A stretch of DNA of 64,000 nt from Streptomyces canus (GTDB lineage: Bacteria > Actinomycetota > Actinomycetes > Streptomycetales > Streptomycetaceae), in the NCBI RefSeq assembly GCF_041435015.1, contig NZ_CP107989.1, forward strand, positions 5,022,001 to 5,086,000. The letters run 5' to 3'. The position numbers were made by a program, and so were the translations under genes. Below the pieces are notes generated by a model. That model did no database searches. It was not told the DNA's origin and saw nothing but the letters and a program-made list of their open reading frames with translations. Positions 25,021-32,507 of the stretch are shown piece by piece (the first letter of the stretch is position 1; every line of letters begins with the position of its first letter).

Positions 25021-26946
25021 ATGTCCCGCATCGGCCTCACCCCACCCGACTGGCTGATCCGGAACCTCCAACCGCAGCAGTCACCCGTCAACTGGCCCGC
25101 CGTGGCCCGCGCGTCGATCGCGATGACCCTCCCCCTGGCGATCGGCCTCTCGGTCGATCAGCCGGAGTACGGCGCCCTCGCCTCCATGGGCGCCCTGTCC
25201 GGGGTCATCGGCGACACCGCCGACGCGTACCGCATGCGGATCCTCAACATCGCGATCCCCCAGTTGTTCGGCGCGGTCGGCGTCACGCTCGGTTCGCTGG
25301 TGTACGGCCACGGGTGGACCGCGGTCGTCGCGGTCACCTGCGTCGCCCTCGTCTCCGGGATGATCTCGACGATCGGCGCGGTGGCCTCGGTCTCGGGCCT
25401 GCTCCTGCTGCTGAACTCCGTGGTGGGCGCGGGCCTGCCGATGCCGGGCGACTGGTGGCTGGCCCCGCTGCTGATGACCGGCGGCGGCCTCCTCGTCCTG
25501 CTGCTGGCCCTGCTGGCCTGGCCGCTCAGGTCCGGGGTGCCGGAGCGGACGGCGGTCGCGGCCACGTACCGGACGGTGGCCGACCTGATGGCCGCCTGCG
25601 GTCGCGCGGAGTACGACGAGGCACGGCACGCCGTCACCCAGTCCCTGAACCAGTCGTACGACCTCGTCCTCGCCCGGCGTGCCCGCCACCACGGTCGAAG
25701 CCCCGAACTGACCCGCCTGCTGGCCCAGTTGAACGCGATCACCCCGGTGGTGGAGGCGGCTCCCGCGGCCCAGCTGTCCGGTGAGCCGCTGGCACCGGAG
25801 ATACCGGAGACGGTCCGCCATCTCGCCCGGGCGGTGGAGACCGGCTACACGGGCCCGATCGGCCTCGGCCTCCCCGTGCCGGTGTCGGAGACCGCCCGGG
25901 CCGTCGACCACGCCCTGCGCCACGCGGCCGAGGTCGTCGCCGTACCGGATGTGGACCCGCGCGGCATCGACGACCGCCTGGGCCGCCCGGCCGCGCTCGG
26001 CGTCCGGGCCGCCCGCGCCGCGCGGAACGTCGCCCTGTCGGCGGCGTCCTGGCGTTACGGGCTGAGGCTGGCGCTGTGCATCGGGACGGCCCAGGTACTG
26101 GTCTCGATCATCCCCGTCCCGCGCTCCTACTGGGTGGCCCTGACGATCACCTTCGTGCTGAAGCCGGACTTCGGCTCGGTGTTCTCGCGGGCCCTGCTGC
26201 GGGCACTGGGCACGGTGGCGGGGCTGGTGGTCGCGGCGGCGGTGCTCTCGCAGGTGCCGCGCGGCGGGTGGGACGTCCTGGTGATGCTCCTGCTGGCCCC
26301 GCTGATCCCGGCGCTCACCCCTCGCGGCTACGGCTACCAGACGGCGGCGATCACTCCCGTGATCCTCCTGCTGTCGGACGTCCTCAACCACCAGGGCACG
26401 GCCCTGCTGATGCCCCGCCTGCTGGACTCCCTGATGGGCTGCGGAATCGCCCTGGTCGCGGGTTACCTGCTGTGGCCGGAGAGCTGGCACACGCGGGTCG
26501 GCGACCGGCTCGCCGACGCGGTCGCCGACACGGCCCGCTATGTGGAGTCGGCGTTCGGGACCGCCCCCGACCCCGCCGCCCGCGCCCGCATGCGCCGCCG
26601 CCTCTACCGCGACCTCTCGGTGATCCGCACGGAGTTCCAGCGCGCGCTGACCGAACCGCCGCCCACCGGCCGCCGGGCGGCGGCCTGGTGGCCGCTGGTC
26701 GTCGCGGTCGAGCGGATCGTGGACGCGACGACGGCGGCGAGGGTGCGGGTCCGGCACGGGGCGGCCCGGCCGTCCGCCGCCGAGGTGGAGCAGGTGGTGC
26801 TCCAACTCCGCGAACTGGCGGACGGCTTGCGCAAGGTGGACGTGCTGTACGCGGTCAGGACGGACCTGACAGGACCGGCGGGCAGCGTATTGGAGCCCCT
26901 GCGGCAGGAGGTCGCAGCTGCAAGGGCGGTCACGCAACCCACCTAG
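25021..26946 (+). CDS. FUSC-family membrane permease
   Basis: 641 aa. Two blocks of about five membrane helices each (about residues 25-165 and 345-500) are separated and followed by large cytoplasmic helical domains. This is the aromatic-acid-exporter/FUSC (AaeB/YccS-like) layout. The first block includes 'EYGALASMGALSGVIGDTAD' and the second 'SYWVALTITFVLKPDFGSVF', the family signature with 'VLKPDFG'. Members export aromatic carboxylates or confer polyamine/drug tolerance. ATG 25021 is 22 bases after the previous stop, so it may belong to the hydrolase operon. Confidence 0.9.
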   Translation: MSRIGLTPPDWLIRNLQPQQSPVNWPAVARASIAMTLPLAIGLSVDQPEYGALASMGALSGVIGDTADAYRMRILNIAIPQLFGAVGVTLGSLVYGHGWTAVVAVTCVALVSGMISTIGAVASVSGLLLLLNSVVGAGLPMPGDWWLAPLLMTGGGLLVLLLALLAWPLRSGVPERTAVAATYRTVADLMAACGRAEYDEARHAVTQSLNQSYDLVLARRARHHGRSPELTRLLAQLNAITPVVEAAPAAQLSGEPLAPEIPETVRHLARAVETGYTGPIGLGLPVPVSETARAVDHALRHAAEVVAVPDVDPRGIDDRLGRPAALGVRAARAARNVALSAASWRYGLRLALCIGTAQVLVSIIPVPRSYWVALTITFVLKPDFGSVFSRALLRALGTVAGLVVAAAVLSQVPRGGWDVLVMLLLAPLIPALTPRGYGYQTAAITPVILLLSDVLNHQGTALLMPRLLDSLMGCGIALVAGYLLWPESWHTRVGDRLADAVADTARYVESAFGTAPDPAARARMRRRLYRDLSVIRTEFQRALTEPPPTGRRAAAWWPLVVAVERIVDATTAARVRVRHGAARPSAAEVEQVVLQLRELADGLRKVDVLYAVRTDLTGPAGSVLEPLRQEVAAARAVTQPT

Positions 26947-26964
26947 GGGCACGGGGCTGCCCGC

Positions 26965-27010
26965 CTATACGCCGATGTCACTCCCGTCTATACGCCGATG
27001 TCACCCCCGT
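26965..27010. repeat. 23-bp tandem duplication
   Basis: Bases 26965-26987 and 26988-27010 are adjacent copies with a single mismatch (T at 26982, C at 27005). The duplication covers the stop codon of the decayed phosphatase gene, repeating its last codons outside the frame. Confidence 0.9.
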
Positions 27011-27672
27011 CCTTGCGCCACACCGCCACGACCGCCGGGCGCACGATCTTCCCCGGGCCGTCGGGCCACGTGCTCGCCGGCTTCTCCACCGTCGCCCCGC
27101 TGATCTCCCCCGGGTGCTGCACCGCCACCAGCACCCGCCGGTCCTGCACCAGCGGGCCACAGGTCTCGGCCCCCGTCGGCACGGTCAGGAACTGCTTGAG
27201 CTCACCCCGCCGCTCCCCCTTCGTGGCGACACCGAACAGCCCGTCGTGCGAGCCCAGCTGGTTCCCGTCCGTGGAGATCCACAGGTTCCCGTGCGGGTCG
27301 AAGGCCACGTTGTCCGGGCAGGAGACGGGGCTCACCGCGTCCTTCGGGAAGCCCGCGAGGTAGTGGCGGGGTCCTCACGAAGCCCGCGGGCGGCCTTGCC
27401 CTTGGGGTTGGGCTTTGTGGTGACCTGCTGGGGGCGGCTTCGGCCGACGGGGCCGTGACGACGGTGCTCGCGGTGCCGGCCGCGGCGGCGACCGTCACGA
27501 CGGCGGCACGCATCATCGAGCGGCGGCTGAGCGCGGTGGCGATGACGTCGCCGACGTACGGGTTGGAGGAGATGTTGGGCGCCGGGTGGAAACAGGCGTC
27601 ACCACACCGGAAACGGCAGGTCAGGCCGGACCGTCCGTGGACGGCGTTGATCAACGGTAGCTGTACAGGCAC
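26988..27672 (-). pseudogene. PhoX-type (DUF839) alkaline phosphatase, internally deleted
   Basis: Only the two ends of a roughly 650-residue family remain. The start is intact: GTG 27672 with GGGGAG upstream, the family N-terminus 'CRFRCGDACFHPAPNISSNP', and a Tat-like 'SRRSMMRAAVVTVAAAA' signal. The C-terminal 115 residues are also recognisable ('CPDNVAFDPHGNLWISTDG', 'FLTVPTGAETCGPLV'). They are joined near 27360-27400 in different frames. A likely one-base loss near 27430 and the loss of about 1.3 kb remove the catalytic centre. A PHO box upstream is intact. The protein cannot be functional. Confidence 0.85.
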
Positions 27673-27740
27673 TTTTGCTCTCCCCTTGCTTCCCCTTGAA
27701 GCTCGCTTGACGGACGGTAGGTGCGCGTCCGTGCGAGAGC

Positions 27741-27757
27741 GGGGCGGGGCGGGGCGG
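27741..27757. repeat. GGGGC tandem run, possible G-quadruplex
   Basis: Three GGGGC units plus GG follow each other next to the PHO box. The run could form a G-quadruplex on the plus strand. Confidence 0.4.
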
Positions 27758-27773
27758 TGAACGGTGCATGAAC
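27752..27773 (-). promoter_or_regulatory. PHO box (PhoP direct repeats)
   Basis: On the minus strand GTTCATGCACC (27773-27763) and GTTCACCGCCC (27762-27752) are two adjacent 11-nt units, each starting GTTCA. This is the direct-repeat form bound by PhoP in Streptomyces. It lies about 80 bases upstream of the phosphatase pseudogene start. Confidence 0.7.
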
Positions 27774-27949
27774 CCGGGGTGGACGTAGCGGAGTTGACGT
27801 CTCGCGCGGGTGAAGTCCGGAAGTAGGTCTTGACGCCCGGAGCCCCGGGCACCTGCCCCTGCCGAAGATCGCCATCCGGGGCCGCTAACCTTACGTGTCC
27901 GTCCTGGCCAGGGATTGACGGGCTACAACTCATGCGAAGGGTTGCGCAC

Positions 27950-29572
27950 ATGGGCATTCTCACTCTCCTGCGGAACGCGTTCGGCGGCCGATCACGCAAG
28001 GGCGCTGCCACCGAGGCAGAGGGTGCGGAGACGACTCCTTCGCAGGAGGCGGCACCGAAGCTTCCCTCTCCGGCACCCGAGCCGACGCCTGCGAAGGCGG
28101 CCACGGTCCCCGAACCTCGTACCTCCACCCTCTCCACCTCCTCCGAGCACGAACTGGTCGCAGCGGCCTTCGACAAGGCGGCGGCCTCCACGCCGACGCC
28201 TTCGACGGAGGACGCGGGGACCCCGAAGAACGCGGAGATCCCGACCCAGCCGGTCCCGGCCGAGGCGGCGACTGAGACGCCGGTGGCAGAGGAGGCGGTG
28301 ACCAAGAAGCCGACGGCAGAATCCGGAGCATCCGCGAAGGAGCCGGAGGCGGAGGAAGCGGCCGCCGAGAAGCCGGTGGCGAAGGAAGCGGCCGTACAGG
28401 AGACCGCTGCCGACGAGCCGGCGACCGAAGAACCCGCCGCTGAAGAGCCGGTGGCGGAGGACGCACCCGCCGAGGAACCGTCGACCGAAGAAGCGCCCGC
28501 CGAAGAACCGGTGGCGAAGGAAGCCGCCGTACAGAAGGCCGCCGCCGAAGAGCCGGCGACCGAGGAAGCGGCCGTCGAAGAGCCGGCCCCGGTCGCGGAG
28601 GTCGCACCGGAACCGGAGCCGGCCGCCGAGCCCGAGCCGGCAGCCGCCCCGGAACCCGAGGCGACGCCCACCGCAGAGGCCGACCCCGAGCCGAAGCCCG
28701 AACCGGCGGCCGAGGTCACCTCCGACTCCGCCGTCGAGGCCGAGCCGGCTTCCGACCCGGAGTCCGAGACCGTCGTGGAACCGGAGCCGCAGCCGACCGC
28801 CGAGGTCACCCCTGAGCCGGAGCCGGAACCGGCCGTCGCCCCCGAAACCCCGGCCCCCGCGGCAGCGGACGACGCACTCGCGGCCGCCGACGGCGAGGAC
28901 AAGGCCGTCACGGATGGTGCCGGTGGGAACAACCCCGCCGCCGTACCCCCCATCCTCCGCACCGCCTACACCGCCGCCGCCACCGCCCTGACCACTCACG
29001 GCCTCACCGGCACCACCGCCACGACCTACCTCGTCCTGGACCGCTCCGCGAGCATGCGCCCGTACTACAAGGACGGCTCCGCCCAGGCGCTCGGCGAGCA
29101 GACCCTCGCCCTCGCCGCCCACCTGGACCCCGAGTCCAAGGTCCACGTGGTCTTCTTCTCCACCGAACTCGACGGCACCGGCGAGCTCACCCTCACCGAC
29201 CACGAGAACAAGATCGACGACCTCCACGCCGGCCTCGGCCGCATGGGCCGTACCAGCTACCACGCGGCCGTCGAGGAAGTCCTGGCGCACCACACCAAGA
29301 ACTCCCCCGACACCCCCGCCCTGGTCGTCTTCCAGACCGACGGCGCCCCGGACGCGAAGACCCCCGCCACCCAGGCCCTCACGGAGGCGGCGAAGACCCA
29401 CCCCGGCGTCTTCTTCTCCTTCGTCGCCTTCGGTGACCCGGAGAACAAGGCCTTCGACTACCTCCGCAAGCTCAAGCTCGCCAACACGTCCCACTTCCTC
29501 GCGGGCGAGACCCCGAAGGAACTCACGGACGCGGAGATCTACGAGGGCATCCTGGCGAACTGGCGCCCGTAA
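27950..29572 (+). CDS. vWA-domain (TerY-like) protein with a long acidic Ala/Glu/Pro linker
   Basis: 540 aa. A short N-terminal amphipathic helix ('MGILTLLRNAFGGRSRKGA') leads into about 300 residues of low-complexity Ala/Glu/Pro/Val sequence with blocks such as 'EEPAAEEPVAEDAPAEEP' and later 'EPEPEPAVAPE'. The last 210 residues are a von Willebrand A domain with the MIDAS motif 'LDRSASM', the later Thr in 'RTSYHAAVEEV' and Asp in 'FQTDGAPD'. Tellurium-stress vWA proteins of Streptomyces look like this domain. ATG 27950 has GAAGGG upstream. No membrane segment is seen. The linker is coded by repetitive GAGGAAGC-rich DNA and may vary in length between strains. Confidence 0.85.
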   Translation: MGILTLLRNAFGGRSRKGAATEAEGAETTPSQEAAPKLPSPAPEPTPAKAATVPEPRTSTLSTSSEHELVAAAFDKAAASTPTPSTEDAGTPKNAEIPTQPVPAEAATETPVAEEAVTKKPTAESGASAKEPEAEEAAAEKPVAKEAAVQETAADEPATEEPAAEEPVAEDAPAEEPSTEEAPAEEPVAKEAAVQKAAAEEPATEEAAVEEPAPVAEVAPEPEPAAEPEPAAAPEPEATPTAEADPEPKPEPAAEVTSDSAVEAEPASDPESETVVEPEPQPTAEVTPEPEPEPAVAPETPAPAAADDALAAADGEDKAVTDGAGGNNPAAVPPILRTAYTAAATALTTHGLTGTTATTYLVLDRSASMRPYYKDGSAQALGEQTLALAAHLDPESKVHVVFFSTELDGTGELTLTDHENKIDDLHAGLGRMGRTSYHAAVEEVLAHHTKNSPDTPALVVFQTDGAPDAKTPATQALTEAAKTHPGVFFSFVAFGDPENKAFDYLRKLKLANTSHFLAGETPKELTDAEIYEGILANWRP

Positions 29573-29600
29573 CCCCCGAAGATCACCACAGCTCACCACC

Positions 29601-29644
29601 GGGCCGCCCGCTTCCCACCCCGTAAAACGGGAAGCGGGCGGCCC
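29601..29644. terminator. Terminator after the vWA gene
   Basis: GGGCCGCCCGCTTCCC (29601-29616) pairs perfectly with GGGAAGCGGGCGGCCC (29629-29644) across a 12-base loop containing AAAA. Confidence 0.85.
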
Positions 29645-29715
29645 ACCCATGTCGGATACGATTTCAAGACTCGCGAAGCGACTCACCCGCACGACCAACC
29701 TGGGAGCAGCCCCCG

Positions 29716-31431
29716 ATGGCTCGACACCTCATCACCAGCGCCCTTCCGTACATCAACGGGATCAAGCACCTGGGCAACATGGTGGGGTCCATGCTCCCGG
29801 CGGACGTCTACTCCCGTTACCTGCGCCAGCGCGGCCACGAGGTCCTCTACATCTGCGCGACGGACGAGCACGGCACCCCGGCCGAGCTGGCCGCGAAGGA
29901 GCAGGGCCTCCCGGTCGCCGAGTTCTGCGCGCAGGCGCACGACGCCCAGAAGGCGGTCTACGACGGCTTCGCGCTGGCCTTCGACTACTTCGGCCGCAGC
30001 TCCAGCGAGCAGAACGTCGAGATCACCCAGCACTTCGCCCGCCGCCTGAACGAGAACGGCTTCATCGAAGAGCGCGCCATCCGCCAGGTCTACAGCCCCA
30101 CCGACGGCCGTTTCCTCCCGGACCGCTATGTCGAGGGCACCTGCCCCCACTGCGGCTACGACAAGGCCCGCGGCGACCAGTGCGAGAACTGCACGCGCGT
30201 CCTGGACCCGACCGACCTGATCAACCCGCGCTCGGCGATCTCCGGCTCCACGGACCTGGAGGTCAGGGAGACCAAGCACCTCTTCCTCCTCCAGTCCAAG
30301 CTCCAGCACGAGGTCGAGGAGTGGGTCGCGCGGCACGAGGACGACTGGCCGCAGCTGGCCTCCTCCATCGCCCGCAAGTGGCTGAACGAAGGTCTGCACG
30401 ACCGCGCGATCACCCGTGACCTGGACTGGGGCGTCCCCGTCCCGTCCGACACATGGCCGGAGCTGGCGGCGGAGGGCAAGGTCTTCTACGTCTGGTTCGA
30501 CGCCCCGATCGAGTACATCGGCGCGACGAAGGAGTGGGCGGACCTGGACCCGTCGAACCGGGACTGGAAGTCCTGGTGGTACGACGTGGACACCACCGTC
30601 CGCTACACCGAGTTCATGGCGAAGGACAACGTCCCCTTCCACACGGTGATGTTCCCGGCCACCGAGCTCGGTGTGCGCGAGCCATGGAAGAAGGTCGACT
30701 ACGTCAAGGCCTTCAACTGGCTGACGTACTACGGCGGAAAGTTCTCCACATCCCAGAAGCGGGGCGTCTTCACCGACCAGGCCCTGGACATCCTCCCGGC
30801 GGACTACTGGCGCTACTTCCTGATCGCCAACGCCCCCGAGTCGGACGACTCGTCCTTCACCTGGGAGCACTTCACGGCGACGGTGAACAAGGACCTGGCC
30901 GACACCCTCGGCAACTTCGTCAACCGCGTCCTGTCCTTCTCGAAGAAGCGCTTCGGCGAGGAGGTCCCGGCGGGCGGCGAGCCGGGCGAGGCGGAGGCGA
31001 AGCTGGGCGAGGAGATCGCCCGCCTCCTCGCTGAGTACGAGTCCCAGATGGAGGCGCTGCAGTTCCGCAAGGCCGCGGCGGCGCTGCGCGCCCTGTGGTC
31101 GGCGGGCAACTCCTACCTGGAGGAGAAGGCCCCCTGGCTGGAGATCAAGACGGACAAGGACGGCGCGGCCCTGACCCTGCGCACGGCGATGAACCTGATC
31201 CACCTGTACGCGGTGGTCTCGGAACCGTTCATCCCCGCGACCTCGGCCGCCATGCGCCAGGCCTTCGCCCTCGAGGACGACACGGCCACCTGGATCACCC
31301 CCGACGAGGCCCGCGCCCTCACCGCCCTCACCGCCGGCATCCCCTTCACCGTCCCCCCGGTCCTCTTCGCGAAGCTGACGGACGAGGACCTGGAGACGTA
31401 CAAGGAGCGCTTCGGCGGTTCCCCCGAGTAG
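29716..31431 (+). CDS. metG: Methionyl-tRNA synthetase
   Basis: 571 aa class I synthetase charging tRNA-Met, essential for translation. Signatures: HLGN (HIGH motif) at 18-21, a four-Cys zinc knuckle ('[17 protein letters not shown]', about 144-160), '[15 protein letters not shown]', and the KMSKS loop as KFSTS at 342-346. It lacks the C-terminal dimerisation/tRNA-binding extension of E. coli MetG, as is usual in actinomycetes. ATG 29716 has GGGAG about 13 bases upstream. It is monocistronic or grouped with the small gene that follows. Confidence 0.97.
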   Translation: MARHLITSALPYINGIKHLGNMVGSMLPADVYSRYLRQRGHEVLYICATDEHGTPAELAAKEQGLPVAEFCAQAHDAQKAVYDGFALAFDYFGRSSSEQNVEITQHFARRLNENGFIEERAIRQVYSPTDGRFLPDRYVEGTCPHCGYDKARGDQCENCTRVLDPTDLINPRSAISGSTDLEVRETKHLFLLQSKLQHEVEEWVARHEDDWPQLASSIARKWLNEGLHDRAITRDLDWGVPVPSDTWPELAAEGKVFYVWFDAPIEYIGATKEWADLDPSNRDWKSWWYDVDTTVRYTEFMAKDNVPFHTVMFPATELGVREPWKKVDYVKAFNWLTYYGGKFSTSQKRGVFTDQALDILPADYWRYFLIANAPESDDSSFTWEHFTATVNKDLADTLGNFVNRVLSFSKKRFGEEVPAGGEPGEAEAKLGEEIARLLAEYESQMEALQFRKAAAALRALWSAGNSYLEEKAPWLEIKTDKDGAALTLRTAMNLIHLYAVVSEPFIPATSAAMRQAFALEDDTATWITPDEARALTALTAGIPFTVPPVLFAKLTDEDLETYKERFGGSPE

Positions 31432-31497
31432 TCCCGGAGCAGTCCGGATACCGACCCGGGCATCGCCGTGTCCGCGCCAAGCCGTATGGTTTGCGCC

Positions 31498-31974
31498 ATG
31501 GCAGTGCCCGGGGTCATTCCTGTCGCGTACGAGCCGAAGCACCGCACCGAGACGATCGGGCGGTATGCGGAGGGTCAGTTCCTGGCGTCGATCACATATG
31601 CCTTCCCTGAGGGGTTCCGCCTCGAGGAGGGCTGGGAAGAGCAGAAACGCCTGTACGCGGTCCTGCACACCTTCGACACCGAGGGCAATTACCGCGACTC
31701 GGACATCTGGTGCGCCGGCACCTGGGCGGAACAACAACGCGACCCGAGCGGTGACGCCTCCCCGCTGACCCGCGCCCAGGTCCACCGCGGGACCCTGCTG
31801 CGCAGCCTTCCCCGCCGCTCCTACACGGACATCGCGATCCGTCCCTTCAGCATCACCCACGAGGGCGTCCGCTTCGGTCTGGTGATCCGCGAGGACGAGG
31901 GCGAGCAATGGGCGGAGCTCTACCCGGACCGCCTCGCCTTCGCGGAACCGTGGGACGGGACCTACGACACCTGA
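31498..31974 (+). CDS. Conserved hypothetical protein, 158 aa
   Basis: Soluble, acidic, without signal or membrane segments. Mixed alpha/beta sequence, for example 'RTETIGRYAEGQFLASITYA' and 'WEEQKRLYAVLHTFDTEGNY', with two Trp-rich patches. I recognise it as a type that follows metG in Streptomyces but know no function. ATG 31498 is 66 bases after metG and has no clear ribosome site; TTG or GTG codons slightly upstream are alternatives. Its stop lies one base from the end of the convergent pectate-lyase fragment. Confidence 0.7.
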   Translation: MAVPGVIPVAYEPKHRTETIGRYAEGQFLASITYAFPEGFRLEEGWEEQKRLYAVLHTFDTEGNYRDSDIWCAGTWAEQQRDPSGDASPLTRAQVHRGTLLRSLPRRSYTDIAIRPFSITHEGVRFGLVIREDEGEQWAELYPDRLAFAEPWDGTYDT

Positions 31975-31975
31975 G

Positions 31976-32380
31976 CTAGGAGAGCACCCCGGCCCCCGTC
32001 GTCGTGGCCAGCGACATCGGCAGGTTCTTCACCGCGGCTGCCGACCACTCCAGGCCGGACGTCAGGGTCGGGGTCCAGTTCACGCTCGTCTTCAGGTCCT
32101 TCGAGGACGTGGCGTTGTAGGCCGCGACCAGGTCCGTCGTCGTGCCGTTGACCAGGTTGCCGGAGCCCGCGATCGCGCCCGTGCGGCCGCTCAGGAGCTT
32201 CGAGACCTTCACCGTGGACGGGACCTTCCAGACGTTGTGGTGGAGGGAGACGCGCAGCTTGCCCGCGGGCTCGCTGTCGCTGCTGCCGATCAGCATCGTC
32301 TTGTCGTGGAGGGTGAACTGGTTGCGGGAGACGGTCACCAGGTCCGAGCTCTTGGTGATGTCCAGCGCCCCGTCGGATCA
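31976..32380 (-). pseudogene. Pectate lyase (PL1) C-terminal remnant
   Basis: The readable part begins near 32380 with 'DGALDITKSSDLVTVSRNQF' and continues to the normal C-terminus. This contains the right-handed beta-helix pattern of family 1 pectate lyases ('KLRVSLHHNVW' is the conserved strand). The signal peptide, calcium site and catalytic Arg region, about two thirds of the gene, are missing. The break lies immediately upstream of the promoter region of the next, divergent FG-GAP gene, so the 5' part was lost when that boundary formed. It is not functional. Confidence 0.8.
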
Positions 32381-32469
32381 AGGGGGTTGGCGCGACCGGG
32401 AAGAAATTTCCGAGCCCCGGCCCCGACCGACGTGTCAGGCCTTGACGCTGATAGCGTCCGATCACTTGT

Positions 32470-32490
32470 GCGAGGGCAGGGGGCCCTCGC
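32470..32490 (+). promoter_or_regulatory. 5' leader hairpin before the FG-GAP gene
   Basis: GCGAGGGC (32470-32477) and GCCCTCGC (32483-32490) form a perfect 8-bp stem directly abutting the ribosome site GGGGGAGGG (about 32491). It could affect translation or mRNA stability. Confidence 0.5.
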
Positions 32491-32507
32491 GGGGGAGGGA
32501 AACCCAC

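Noticed and set aside
27202..28962. A 586-codon minus-strand frame rich in Ser/Ala/Gly
   Set aside because: Most of it is the complement of the repetitive vWA linker. Only its last part coincides with the true N-terminal remnant of the phosphatase pseudogene.
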